NCBI RefSeq assembly: GCF_026013525.1
Contig: NZ_JAPDRA010000002.1
Coordinates: 1-64,000 of the forward strand
DNA length: 64,000 nucleotides
Reading direction: 5' to 3'
Source of the DNA: Sphingomonas canadensis
Lineage (GTDB): Bacteria; Pseudomonadota; Alphaproteobacteria; Sphingomonadales; Sphingomonadaceae
The translations under genes and the position numbers were made by a program. The first letter of the stretch is position 1. The number at the start of each line of letters is the position of its first letter. The notes under the pieces were generated by a model, which was given only the letters and a program-made list of their open reading frames with translations, was not told the DNA's origin and searched no databases. Shown in pieces: positions 18,334 through 27,438 of the stretch.

Positions 18334-18585
18334 CGCCGCTGTACGCCCCGGTTGCCCGTGGCGGGGCCGATGCTGCGGGATCGCCTCTTCTCCATCCGCC
18401 CGCCTTGGCAGCGGGCGGGGCGGGGGTCAACGCGCGGCCGTTCGCGGCGCCCGGACGATGGCGGTTGCGGTTCCGGATGGGCGGACCTATAGCCCCGTGA
18501 CCATTCGAGAAAAAATCGAAGCGCGGGGTTCGGGATCGCCCCTTGCGAAGCAATCAATCCAGGGATGTTCGAGGGGTAAGGGGTT

Positions 18586-20058
18586 TTGGCAGGATCATCG
18601 GGATTCGGTCCGGCCCCGGGCGGCGGCGCCGCGCATCTTACCGCGCGCCGGGGAATGCGCAGCGGCGATCGCCGCTTCATCGTGTTCCTGGCCTTTGTCG
18701 CGCTGGTATTCCTTACCGGCGGCGGATCGCGTGACGACATCCAGTCGCTGGTCTTCCTGCGCCCGGCCTGCGCCTTTTTCATCGCCTATGCGCTGACCGT
18801 CGGCAGCGGGACCGGGCTGGCGCGGCTGCGCGTGCCGCTGCTGCTGCTGCTGGGGCTGGCGGGGTGGATGATCCTCCAGCTCGTCCCGTTGCCGCCCGCG
18901 CTGTGGCAATCGCTGCCCGATCGTGCCGCCATCGCCGCGATGGACCATGCGGCGGGGCTGGACGGCATCTGGCGCCCGATCTCGCTTTCGCCGTCCAAGA
19001 CGCTGAATTCGCTGTGTTCGCTGGTCGTGCCGCTGGCCGGGCTGCTGCTCTATTCGGTGCTGCCGGACGAGCGGCGGCGGCTGTTGCCGATGGTGCTGGT
19101 GATCGCGGCCTCGGCCAGCGCGCTGCTGGGCCTCGCCCAGCTCGCCATGGGCGGGCACGGCCCGCTGTACCTCTATGCGATCACCAATGAGGGCAACGCC
19201 GTCGGCCTGTTCGCCAATCGCAATCACAACGCGGTGCTGGCCGCCACGATGCTGATCTTCGTCGGTCATCTGGTGCTGGAACGGCGGCCGGCATCCGGGC
19301 GCAGGCGCGGGCCGGATCTGGGGTTGGTGCTGCCCCTGTGCGCGGGTCTGCTGCTGCTGGTCGTGCTGCTGATCAACGGATCGCGCGCGGGATTGCTGGT
19401 CGGCGTGCTCGCGCTCGGCTTCGTCGCGGCATATCGCACGGCAGTGGAGCTGGGAACGCGGCGGGCCGATGCGATGCGCAGGGCGGACCGGCTGCGCCGC
19501 AACCTGAGCCTTGCCGTGCTGGGCGTGGCCGCACTGGTGGCGCTGGCGCTGCTGTTCGCCCGCGGGGAGACGATCGACCGGCTGGTGAACCTCTCCGTCG
19601 CGGACGAGCTGCGCGTCCGGGCGTTCGGCGTGATCAGCAAGATGGCTTCGGACAATTTCCTGTTCGGCATCGGCTTCGGCGCGTTCGAGAACGTCTTTCC
19701 GCGCTATGAGACGGCCGCGCTGCTGCAGGAAACCTATCTGAACAACGCCCATAACGACTGGTTGCAGTGGATCATCGAAGGCGGGCTGCCCGCGCTGGCG
19801 CTGGCCGGGGCCTTTGCGGCCTGGGCGGTGCAGCGGGGGGCGCAGCATTGGCGGCTGCGCGGCGCAGCGAAGCAGCGCGTGCGGCTGGCGGCGTGCGCCG
19901 GCTTCGCGCTGGTGCTGCTGCTGGCCGCCAGCCTGCTCGATTATCCGCTGCGCGTCCCGTCGATGATGCTCTATGCGGTGCTGCTGATCGCCCTGTTCGC
20001 CGACCCGCCCGAACCGGCGGCCGACGCGGGGCGGCGCAGATCGTCGCAGCGGCGCTAG
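18586..20058 (+). CDS. O-antigen ligase/Wzy-family polymerase
   Basis: A polytopic membrane protein of about 490 residues with ten or more hydrophobic helices. The large periplasmic loop carries NEGNAVGLFANRNHNAVLAA and, later, LFGIGFGAFENVFPRYE and TYLNNAHNDWLQW, hallmarks of the Wzy/WaaL ligase family (His in the NAHNDWLQ motif). It probably polymerises or ligates the repeat unit in the periplasm. The track-compatible start is TTG 18586 after AAGGGG; ATG 18655 is an alternative and would remove only a disordered N-terminus. It leads the rightward wzy-wza-wzc-TPR unit. The 252-base divergent region with the GT2 gene should hold promoters for both directions. Confidence 0.82.
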   Translation: MAGSSGFGPAPGGGAAHLTARRGMRSGDRRFIVFLAFVALVFLTGGGSRDDIQSLVFLRPACAFFIAYALTVGSGTGLARLRVPLLLLLGLAGWMILQLVPLPPALWQSLPDRAAIAAMDHAAGLDGIWRPISLSPSKTLNSLCSLVVPLAGLLLYSVLPDERRRLLPMVLVIAASASALLGLAQLAMGGHGPLYLYAITNEGNAVGLFANRNHNAVLAATMLIFVGHLVLERRPASGRRRGPDLGLVLPLCAGLLLLVVLLINGSRAGLLVGVLALGFVAAYRTAVELGTRRADAMRRADRLRRNLSLAVLGVAALVALALLFARGETIDRLVNLSVADELRVRAFGVISKMASDNFLFGIGFGAFENVFPRYETAALLQETYLNNAHNDWLQWIIEGGLPALALAGAFAAWAVQRGAQHWRLRGAAKQRVRLAACAGFALVLLLAASLLDYPLRVPSMMLYAVLLIALFADPPEPAADAGRRRSSQRR

Positions 20059-20121
20059 ATGGTGCAGAGGCTTGGCTGTATCCCAATGACCGGAGGATAC
20101 CGTGATTCGAGGGGAAGGCGA

Positions 20122-20847
20122 ATGAAGTTCAGACCCGCCGCCGCCGTGGCAGGCGCGTTTCTGGCCGTGATGCTGCTTTCCGGCTGCGAGGGCCGCATCC
20201 GCGAGATGGCGCAGGCCCCGGGCATCCAGATGGCGCCCGAAACCGGCATGCCGCGCCCCCAGCCGGCGGACCGGCTGACCGAGAGCGAGCCGTTGCTGAT
20301 CGGCGCCTTCGACAAGATCGATATCGACGTATACGGCGTGCAGGACCTGCACCGCGCCGTGACGGTGGACGCCAGCGGCACCTTCCTGTTCCCGCTGGTG
20401 GGCGAGGTTCAGGCCGCCGGCCGCGATCCGCGCACGATCGTGGCCGACCTGACCGAGCGGCTGCGGCCCTATGTCAAGAACCCCCAGGTCAGCGTGAACG
20501 TGGTCGAGCGCGTCAGCCAGGCGCTCACGGTCGACGGCCAGGTGCTGAAGCCGGGCCAGTATCAGGTGATCGGCCGCCAGACGCTGATGCGCGCGGTCGC
20601 CACCGCGGGCGGAACATCCGAATATGCCCGGCTGGACGATGTGGTGATCTTCCGCACCGTCGGCGGCCAGCGCTATGTGGGCCTCTACAACCTCGCGGCG
20701 ATCCGGCGCGGCAATTACGAGGATCCGGAGGTCTTCGCGAACGACATCGTGATCGTCGGCGATTCGAAGGCACGCCGCATGTTCCAGGACTTCCTGGCCG
20801 CAACACCGGTGCTCACCGCGCCGCTCATCCTTCTGCTGACGAGGTAA
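20122..20847 (+). CDS. wza: Polysaccharide export outer-membrane lipoprotein (Wza/OPX family)
   Basis: About 241 residues. The lipoprotein signal peptide ends LLSGC (Cys22). The Poly_export domain includes AFDKIDIDVYGVQDL, DASGTFLFPLVGEVQAAG and VNVVERVSQALTVDGQVLKPG, followed by a SLBB-like segment (YQVIGRQTLMRAVATAGG). A hydrophobic C-terminal stretch (LTAPLILLLTR) is short. Such proteins form the outer-membrane export channel and work with the Wzc-like protein seven bases downstream. ATG 20122 is chosen over 20059 because of the signal peptide and the GAAGG RBS. Confidence 0.92.
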   Translation: MKFRPAAAVAGAFLAVMLLSGCEGRIREMAQAPGIQMAPETGMPRPQPADRLTESEPLLIGAFDKIDIDVYGVQDLHRAVTVDASGTFLFPLVGEVQAAGRDPRTIVADLTERLRPYVKNPQVSVNVVERVSQALTVDGQVLKPGQYQVIGRQTLMRAVATAGGTSEYARLDDVVIFRTVGGQRYVGLYNLAAIRRGNYEDPEVFANDIVIVGDSKARRMFQDFLAATPVLTAPLILLLTR

Positions 20848-20854
20848 TCCGCGC

Positions 20855-23077
20855 GTGTCGACGGTGTATGAAGAAGCGCCCTTCGGCGGCGAGACGGTGG
20901 AAGCGGCGGCGCCGGCCCAGCGGCGGATGTCGCTGGACGAGCAGGCGGTTTCGATCCTCGAGCGCTATTGGCAGGCGGTCGTCGGCCGCTGGCTGGTCAT
21001 CGCGATCATCCTCGCACTCAGCATGGCGGTGGGGGTGATCGTCTATCTGCTCACCCAGCCGCAATACAGCGCCACCGCGCGCATGGAGATCAGCCGCATC
21101 CAGCCGAAGGTGACCAACCTGGAAGGCGTGCAGGTGGAGGATCGCGGCCGCGACGCGCAATTCTATGAAACCCAGTACAATCTGCTGCGCGCGCATTCGC
21201 TGGCCGAGCGTGTCGCGCGCGTGCTGGGCCTCCAGAACGACGACCGCTTCTTCGCGATGTATTCGGGCGGCAGCGCCGACGCCGGCAGCGCGCCCAAGGC
21301 GAAGCGCAGCGCCGGCGAGCAGGCGGCGCGGCTGAAGAGCGCGGCGTCGATCCTGCTCGACGGGATCGAGGTCGATCCGGTGGGCAACTCCAACCTGGTG
21401 GACGTGAACTTCGTCAGCCCGAGCGCGGAATTCTCCGCGAAGGTCGCCAACGCCTGGGTGCAGGAATATGTGCAGGCTAGCCTGGACCGCCGCTTCGCCA
21501 CCACGTCCGACGCGCGCGCCTTCCTGGAGCAGCGGCTGAACCAGCTTCGTACCCGGCTTGAGGCTTCGGAGCGCGAGCTGGTGGCCTATGCCTCCAGCCG
21601 CGGCATCGTGGCGCTGACCGCGACGGACGCGCAGGGCCGTTCGGCGGGCAGCAAGACGCTGGTCGGCGACGAGCTGACCGCGCTCAACGCCGCGCTGTCC
21701 GAAGCGATTACCGAGCGGATCACGGCCGAGGCGGCGATGCGTGCCTCCGTGGCCAATCCGAACGCGCCGTCGCAGGGCACCGTCGCCAGCCTGCGCCAGC
21801 GCCGTGCCGAGCTTGCCGCGCGCTATTCGGCGCTGCTCACCAAGTTCGAGCCCGGCTATCCCGAGGCGGAGGCGCTGCGTTCGGAGATCCTGGCGCTCGA
21901 CCAGAGCATCCAGCAGGAATCCGGCCGTTCGCGCGGCGATGCGGAGGCGGCCTATCGCAGCGCCGCGGCCAAGGAGGCCAAGCTCCGCACCCAGCTCGAC
22001 GGGCTGAAGCAGAACTACAACACCCAGCGCAGCGACCTGATCCAGTACACGATCCTGGAGCGCGAGGTGGACACCAACCGCCAGCTCTATGACGGGCTGC
22101 TCCAGCGCTACAAGGAAATCGGCGTCGCGGGCGTGGGCACCAACAACATCGCCATCGTCGATGTCGCGCGCGTGCCCGGCAGCCCGTCCGATCCCTATTT
22201 GCCGCGCAACATCCTGGTTGCGCTGCTGGTCGGCATCATGCTGTCGGCGGCCTATGTGATCGTGGCCGAGGAGATCGACCAGAGCCTGCGCGATCCGGCC
22301 GATGTGCAGCGGGAGCTGGGCCTTCCGCTGCTCGGCACGATCCCGCGCGTCGACGAACGCGACGTGGCGGCGCAGCTTCGCGACAAGAAGACGCATCTCT
22401 ACGAGAGCTATCTGGCGGTGCGCACCAACCTGTCGTTCCTTACCGAGAAGGGCGCGCCGAAGGTCTTCATGCTCACCAGCTCGCGCCCGAACGAGGGCAA
22501 GAGCCTGTCGGCTTTCGCGCTGGCGCGCCTGTTCGGCGAGACCGGGGCGTCGACGCTGCTGATCGACGCCGACATGCGCAACACCCGGCTCGAGGATCTG
22601 GTGGAAGGATCGCACGGCCCGGGGCTCAGCAACTATCTGGTCGGCGCGGTGCAGGTGAGCGACATCATCCAGCGGCCGGAGGGGCAGCCCTTCTCGGTGA
22701 TCACCGCAGGCCCGACGCCGCCGAACGCGGCCGAGCTGATCGCGTCGGAGCGGTTCCGCGAGCTGCTGGCTACCCTGTCGCGCGATTATGCGCACATCAT
22801 CATCGATGCGCCGCCGGTTCTGGGCCTGGCGGATGCGCCGCTGCTCAGCCGCTTCGTCGACGGCGTGCTGTTCGTGATCGAATCGAACGTGGGCAAGATC
22901 CGCGTGGTGCGCGGCGCGCTGCGGCGGCTGGAGCTACCGGGCGCCAAGATCTTCGGTGCGCTGGTTACCAAGCTCGACGGGCGTAACAGCAGCTATGGCT
23001 ACGGCTATGGCTATGGGTACGGCTATGGCCAGGGCCGCGAGGCCCGGCAGCAAGGAGCGGCGGGGCAGCGCGCCTGA
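20855..23077 (+). CDS. wzc: Wzc-like polysaccharide co-polymerase and tyrosine autokinase
   Basis: A 740-residue protein starting at GTG. The N-terminal Wzz domain has membrane helix 1 at about 48-68 and a long coiled-coil periplasmic region. PxxP-type PSDPYLPRN precedes helix 2 (ILVALLVGIMLSAAYVIV). The BY-kinase domain has Walker A SRPNEGKS (Lys about 549), Walker A' LLIDADMRNT and Walker B IIIDAPPVLG. The tail has six Tyr-Gly pairs, the likely autophosphorylation cluster. Cycles of phosphorylation control polymer length and export through Wza. It follows wza after seven bases and ends by overlapping the next start (TGATG). Confidence 0.94.
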   Translation: MSTVYEEAPFGGETVEAAAPAQRRMSLDEQAVSILERYWQAVVGRWLVIAIILALSMAVGVIVYLLTQPQYSATARMEISRIQPKVTNLEGVQVEDRGRDAQFYETQYNLLRAHSLAERVARVLGLQNDDRFFAMYSGGSADAGSAPKAKRSAGEQAARLKSAASILLDGIEVDPVGNSNLVDVNFVSPSAEFSAKVANAWVQEYVQASLDRRFATTSDARAFLEQRLNQLRTRLEASERELVAYASSRGIVALTATDAQGRSAGSKTLVGDELTALNAALSEAITERITAEAAMRASVANPNAPSQGTVASLRQRRAELAARYSALLTKFEPGYPEAEALRSEILALDQSIQQESGRSRGDAEAAYRSAAAKEAKLRTQLDGLKQNYNTQRSDLIQYTILEREVDTNRQLYDGLLQRYKEIGVAGVGTNNIAIVDVARVPGSPSDPYLPRNILVALLVGIMLSAAYVIVAEEIDQSLRDPADVQRELGLPLLGTIPRVDERDVAAQLRDKKTHLYESYLAVRTNLSFLTEKGAPKVFMLTSSRPNEGKSLSAFALARLFGETGASTLLIDADMRNTRLEDLVEGSHGPGLSNYLVGAVQVSDIIQRPEGQPFSVITAGPTPPNAAELIASERFRELLATLSRDYAHIIIDAPPVLGLADAPLLSRFVDGVLFVIESNVGKIRVVRGALRRLELPGAKIFGALVTKLDGRNSSYGYGYGYGYGYGQGREARQQGAAGQRA
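22994..23029 (+). repeat. Hexanucleotide repeat coding the Tyr-Gly tail of Wzc
   Basis: Six copies of a six-base unit (TAT or TAC followed by GGC or GGG) encode (YG)6. The units are near-identical, so copy number could change by strand slippage without breaking the frame, altering the number of phosphorylatable Tyr. Confidence 0.7.
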
Positions 23078-24291
23078 TGCCGGTTGCGGGTTCGATCCTT
23101 CAGCCCCGGGTTCTGCTGATCTGGGGCGTGGCGCTGCTGGCTGCGGTGTTCCTGGGCGCATCGGCGCTGGGCGGCGTGGCCAAGGGCTCCAGCCCGGCGC
23201 TGGCGCTGTCGGTCAGCCCGCGCAACGGCTTCGCCTATCAGAATCTGGCGGCGCAGAAGCTGATCCTGGCCGGCACCAATTTCCAGAACGGCGGCGCGGC
23301 GGCGGGCCAGGCGGCGCTGGCGCGCGAGGCGCTGCGTCGCGAGCCCTATGCCGTCACCGCGATCTCGATCCTGGCCATGGCGAGCGAGGCGCGCGGCGAC
23401 GGGCGGCGTGCAGGCGAGCTGTTCCGCATGGCCAACGCCTTCAGCAAGCGCGAACAGATCGCCAATTCGTGGCTGATCCTCGATTCCAGCAAGTCCGGCG
23501 ATGGCGCTGCGGCGCTGCGGCTGGTGGACGAGGCGCTGCGCGTGCGCCCGGATCAGGCCACGCTCTATGTCCCGGCTTTGGCGCAGGGCCTGGCCCAGCC
23601 GGGCGTGGTGCCCTTCTTCCGCGCGGCGCTGGCACGCAATCCGGACTGGAGCGGCCAGTTCTGGTCGGCCGTCACCGAAGTCCCGGCGGCGCTCCCCAAC
23701 GCGGTGCAACTGCGCGAGCAGATGCTGGGCGGTACCAAGGAAGCCGGCGACATCGATCGCGAGCTGGTGCTGGCGCTGGTCAAGAACGAGCGGTTCGATC
23801 TGGCGATGCAGCTCGGCCGCCGCTTCGCGCCGATCGATCTGTCGGTGGGGCTGGTGCGCAACCCGGGCTTTGCGGAAGAAGAGACGCTGCCGCCGCTCGA
23901 CTGGGATCTGCTTAGCGACGGACGCACCGGCGCGGCGCTCGATCCGGTTGCCGGAGTGCTCGAGGTCAGCGCCGAATCGGGCTCCAGCGGTGTCGTGGCG
24001 CGGCAATTGGTGGAGGTGCCGCCGGGGGATTATGCGCTGCTCGCCAAGCTCGCCACGGCCACGCTGCCGAGCGGATCGGAGCTGTTGTTCCACCTGCGCT
24101 GCGCCGGGGCGGGCGCCACGCCCCCCCTGCTCGCGCGGCTGGAGGGCGAGGTGGACCTGCGCTTCACCGCGGAACCCGATTCCTGCCGCTACCGGTGGCT
24201 GGAGATCGAGTTTTCCGCGATCGACGCTTCCAGCTCGGCCAGCGCGCGGCTGGGCGACGTGCGGATTTCGGCGCAACGCCGCGTCCGCTGA
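23077..24291 (+). CDS. Membrane-anchored protein with TPR-like half, linked to polysaccharide export
   Basis: A 404-residue protein of unrecognised family. One N-terminal helix (VLLIWGVALLAAVFLGASAL) anchors it. Residues about 45-260 are Ala/Leu/Arg-rich paired helices resembling TPRs. After about 275 the pattern changes to beta-strands (NPGFAEEETLPPLDWDL, VEVPPGDYALLAKL, CRYRWLEIEFSA), resembling the jelly-roll domains that often bind carbohydrate. Its ATG overlaps the wzc stop, which implies coupled translation and a role in assembly or export. It ends nine bases from the convergent wbpE-like gene. A two-Cys pair (C in LRCAGAG and SCRYRW) might form a disulphide in the second domain. Confidence 0.72.
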   Translation: MPVAGSILQPRVLLIWGVALLAAVFLGASALGGVAKGSSPALALSVSPRNGFAYQNLAAQKLILAGTNFQNGGAAAGQAALAREALRREPYAVTAISILAMASEARGDGRRAGELFRMANAFSKREQIANSWLILDSSKSGDGAAALRLVDEALRVRPDQATLYVPALAQGLAQPGVVPFFRAALARNPDWSGQFWSAVTEVPAALPNAVQLREQMLGGTKEAGDIDRELVLALVKNERFDLAMQLGRRFAPIDLSVGLVRNPGFAEEETLPPLDWDLLSDGRTGAALDPVAGVLEVSAESGSSGVVARQLVEVPPGDYALLAKLATATLPSGSELLFHLRCAGAGATPPLLARLEGEVDLRFTAEPDSCRYRWLEIEFSAIDASSSASARLGDVRISAQRRVR

Positions 24292-24300
24292 CGCGGAGCC

Positions 24301-25452
24301 TCAGCCCCGGATCGCGGCCCTGAGCGCGGCGATGACGTAATCCTGGTCCTGCGCGGCCAGATAGGGGTGCATCGGCAGGCTCAGCACCTCCGCGCAAAGC
24401 CGCTCCGACACGGGCAGGCCGTTGCCGGTGAACGGATAGTGGCGGTAGGCGCCCTGATGGTGGACCGGCCGCGGATAATAGACGGCGCTGGGCACGCCTG
24501 CGGACTTCAGCGCGGCCTGCACGGCATCGCGGCGGCCGCCGGGCACGCGGATCGTATATTGCGCCCAGACCGAGACGGCGTCCTCCGGCACCACCGGGAC
24601 CTGCACCACGTCGCCCAGCCCCTCCGCATAGCGGTGCGCCACCGCCTGGCGCAGCGCGATCTCCTCTTCGAACACGCTGAGCTTCTGGAGGAGGATCGCG
24701 GCCTGGATGGTGTCGAGCCGGCCGTTCACGCCGATCCGCTCGATATCATATTTGTCCACCGTGCTGCGGCCATGAAGGCGGATCGAACGGCAGATCGAGG
24801 CCAGATCGTCGTCATCGGTGAACAGCGCGCCGCCATCGCCGTAGCAGCCGAGCGGCTTGGCCGGGAAAAAGCTGGTCGCGGTGAGCGTGCCGAAGGTGCC
24901 GACGCGCCCGGCAGGCGTCGCGCCGCCGAAGGATTGCGCCGCATCGGCCAGAATCCACAGCCCCTCCGCCGCCTGGCGGATCGCGGCATAGTCGGCGGGC
25001 AGGCCGAACAGATCGACGGCGATCAGCCCCGACGGGCGCAGGCCCCTTGCGCGGGCAAGCGCGATGCCGGCGGCGATTCCGGCCGGGTCAAGGTTGAAGT
25101 TCCCCGCATCGACATCGACGAACACCGGCGTCGCGCCCAGCAGCGCGATCGCTTCCGGCGTGGCGGTGTAGGTGAAGCCGGGGCACAGCACCGCGTCGCC
25201 CGGCCCCACGCCCAGCGCCATCATCGAAATCAGCAGCGCATCGGTGCCGCTGGCGCAGCTTATCGCATGCCGCGCGCCGGTGAAGGTCGCCAGCGCGCCC
25301 TCCAGCTCGGCGACCTCCGGCCCCATGATATATTGGCCGTGATCGAGCACACGGGCGATCGCCGCGTCGATCGCAGGGCGCAGCCGCGCCTGCTGGGCGG
25401 CGAGATCGATCAGTTCGATGCGCGGGGGCTTATTCGGCTGCAAGTCGGCCAT
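24301..25452 (-). CDS. wbpE: DegT/DnrJ/EryC1 aminotransferase (WbpE-like)
   Basis: A PLP sugar aminotransferase of 383 residues from [17 protein letters not shown]. Family motifs are [18 protein letters not shown] (phosphate-binding turn), DAAQSFG (Asp contacting the PLP ring) and [15 protein letters not shown] with the Schiff-base Lys at about 199. [14 protein letters not shown] lies near the substrate loop. Next to WbpD- and WbpA-like genes it most likely aminates UDP-3-keto-GlcNAcA using glutamate. The gene overlaps the end of the acetyltransferase gene by 23 bases and ends the long operon. A perosamine- or QdtB-type substrate is possible, but the neighbours favour the diacetamido-uronate route. 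Confidence 0.82.
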   Translation of the reverse strand: MADLQPNKPPRIELIDLAAQQARLRPAIDAAIARVLDHGQYIMGPEVAELEGALATFTGARHAISCASGTDALLISMMALGVGPGDAVLCPGFTYTATPEAIALLGATPVFVDVDAGNFNLDPAGIAAGIALARARGLRPSGLIAVDLFGLPADYAAIRQAAEGLWILADAAQSFGGATPAGRVGTFGTLTATSFFPAKPLGCYGDGGALFTDDDDLASICRSIRLHGRSTVDKYDIERIGVNGRLDTIQAAILLQKLSVFEEEIALRQAVAHRYAEGLGDVVQVPVVPEDAVSVWAQYTIRVPGGRRDAVQAALKSAGVPSAVYYPRPVHHQGAYRHYPFTGNGLPVSERLCAEVLSLPMHPYLAAQDQDYVIAALRAAIRG

Positions 25453-26026
25453 CGCCGGTCTCCCGGTAGCGCGATCCGTCGATCGGGCAGACAAGGCCGG
25501 GGCCGAGCCGGGCGCCGGCCCGGCTCATCCAGCCGATGCGGCGCGCGGGCACCCCCGCCATCATCGCGAAATCGGGCACGTCCTGCGTCACCACCGCGCC
25601 CGCGGCGATGAAGCAATATTCGCCAAGCACATGGCCGCACACGATCGTGGCATTGGCGCCGATCGAAGCGCCGCGGCGCACCAGCGTGGGCCGCGCCTCA
25701 TCCATCCGCACGATTTCGGCGCGCGGGTTGTTGACGTTGGTGAACACGGCGCTGGGGCCGCAGAACACGCCGTCCTCCAGCGTCACGCCCTTATAGATGC
25801 TGACGTTGTTCTGGATCTTGCAGCGATCGCCGATCCGCACGTCCGGCCCGGCCATCACATTCTGGCCCAGCACGCAATCGCGGCCGATCACGGTGCCGGG
25901 CAATATGTGGCAGAAATGCCAGATGCGCGTGCCCGCGCCGATCGTGGCGGGGGAATCGACATAGCTGCTCTCATGCGCCAGCGCTCCCGGATGCCCGGGC
26001 AGCTCGCGAAGGCCGCCAGCCGCCAT
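25430..26026 (-). CDS. wbpD: UDP-3-amino-uronate N-acetyltransferase (WbpD/WlbB-like)
   Basis: A 198-residue left-handed beta-helix protein made of hexapeptide repeats: [36 protein letters not shown] and [29 protein letters not shown] and the NNPRAE segment ([15 protein letters not shown]) are typical of WbpD/WlbB, which acetylate the 3-amino group using acetyl-CoA. Its ATG overlaps the stop of the dehydrogenase gene (ATGA at 26026). The C-terminal [12 protein letters not shown] tail is short. Cytoplasmic. Confidence 0.88.
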   Translation of the reverse strand: MAAGGLRELPGHPGALAHESSYVDSPATIGAGTRIWHFCHILPGTVIGRDCVLGQNVMAGPDVRIGDRCKIQNNVSIYKGVTLEDGVFCGPSAVFTNVNNPRAEIVRMDEARPTLVRRGASIGANATIVCGHVLGEYCFIAAGAVVTQDVPDFAMMAGVPARRIGWMSRAGARLGPGLVCPIDGSRYRETGDGRLAAE

Positions 26027-27345
26027 CAGGCGCGCACCACCTTGTCCGTATCGATCCCGGCACAGGCGTTGCGCGTGTCGACCACCAGCCGGGCGTGCGC
26101 GACGACATGGCCCCAATCGACATCGTCATGATCGGTCGCGATCAGCACCGCGTCATAGCTCGCCAGCACCTCTGGCGTCAGCGCCACCGACTGTCGCCCG
26201 GCAAGGGCGGCATGCTCCCGCGTGCGCGGGATAACGGGGATGTGGGGATCGTGATAATCGGTGTGCGCGCCGCGCGCCTCGATCAGTTCGGTCAGGCGCA
26301 GCGACGGACTCTCGCGCATGTCGTCGACGTTCTTCTTGTAGGCCATGCCGATGATCAGCACGCGCGCGCCGTTCAGGCCGCGCCCGCTCTGTTTGTCGAT
26401 CGCCTCCGCCAGCCGGTGGACGACGTGCTGGGGCATCGCGTTGTTGATGAGGCCGGCAAGCTCGATGAAGCGCGTGGGCACTTCGAACTCGCGCGCCTTC
26501 CAGGAGAGGTAGAAGGGGTCGATCGGGATACAGTGCCCGCCCAGGCCGGGGCCGGGATAGAATGCCATATATCCGAAGGGCTTGCTCTTCGCCGCGTCGA
26601 TCACTTCCCACACGTTGATGCCCATCGCGTCGTAGATAAGCTTCAACTCGTTCACGAGCGCGATGTTGACCGAGCGGAAGATATTCTCGGTCAGCTTCAC
26701 CGCCTCGGCGGTAGCCGAGGAGCTGACGGGAACGGTGCCCGCGACCAGATTGTCGTAGAGGCGGCAGGCCAGCGCGCGCGATGCGGGATCGTCGGCGCCC
26801 ACCACCTTGGGGATGATGGCGTTGGAGTATTTCGGGTTCCCGGGGTCTTCGCGTTCCGGCGAGAAGGCCAGGAAGAAGTCCTTGCCCGCGCGCAGCCCGC
26901 CCGCCTCCAGGATCGGCTTCATCACCTCGGTCGTGGTGCCGGGCCAGGTGGTCGATTCGAGCACGACGAGCTGGCCCGCGCGCAGCCGCCGGGCGATCGC
27001 TTCGGTACTCTTCACGACATAGGACAGATCCGGGTCCTGATGCCGGTCGAGCGGGGTGGGGACGGCGATCAGGATCGCGTCCGGCTCGCCCAGCCGGTTC
27101 ATGTCGCAGGTCGCGGAAAAGCTGCCGGCGGAGACGGCGGCGGCGATCGACGCGCTGGGGATATGCTTGATCGCGCTGACGCCCGCGTTGAGCTGTGCGA
27201 CGCGATCGGGATCGACATCAAAGCCCAGCACGCGGAAGCCGCGGTCCACCGCAGTCAGCGCCAGCGGCAGGCCGACATAGCCCATGCCGATGATGCCGAT
27301 CGTGAAATCGCGCCCCTCGATACGTGCAAGCAGTTCGTCCAGCAT
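26026..27345 (-). CDS. wbpA: UDP-GlcNAc 6-dehydrogenase-type nucleotide sugar dehydrogenase (WbpA-like)
   Basis: A 439-residue enzyme. It has the NAD fold [18 protein letters not shown], the substrate domain [17 protein letters not shown], catalytic Cys in [18 protein letters not shown] and C-terminal [30 protein letters not shown] and YKKNVDD are characteristic of WbpA/WbpO-type enzymes that oxidise UDP-GlcNAc (or UDP-GalNAc) to the uronic acid. The start at 27345 ([14 protein letters not shown]) matches the family; the longer reading adds an unlikely leader. It heads a wbpA-wbpD-wbpE block in the order of the pathway, except that no WbpB is present. Confidence 0.9.
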   Translation of the reverse strand: MLDELLARIEGRDFTIGIIGMGYVGLPLALTAVDRGFRVLGFDVDPDRVAQLNAGVSAIKHIPSASIAAAVSAGSFSATCDMNRLGEPDAILIAVPTPLDRHQDPDLSYVVKSTEAIARRLRAGQLVVLESTTWPGTTTEVMKPILEAGGLRAGKDFFLAFSPEREDPGNPKYSNAIIPKVVGADDPASRALACRLYDNLVAGTVPVSSSATAEAVKLTENIFRSVNIALVNELKLIYDAMGINVWEVIDAAKSKPFGYMAFYPGPGLGGHCIPIDPFYLSWKAREFEVPTRFIELAGLINNAMPQHVVHRLAEAIDKQSGRGLNGARVLIIGMAYKKNVDDMRESPSLRLTELIEARGAHTDYHDPHIPVIPRTREHAALAGRQSVALTPEVLASYDAVLIATDHDDVDWGHVVAHARLVVDTRNACAGIDTDKVVRA

Positions 27346-27438
27346 CCTCGGTCCCCGTATTTCGGCGCTGCAATGCCGCCTTGTGCCGGGCTTGTCTGCC
27401 CCGGAAGTGCAATTGAACAAAGAAAAACGCCGCGCCCT

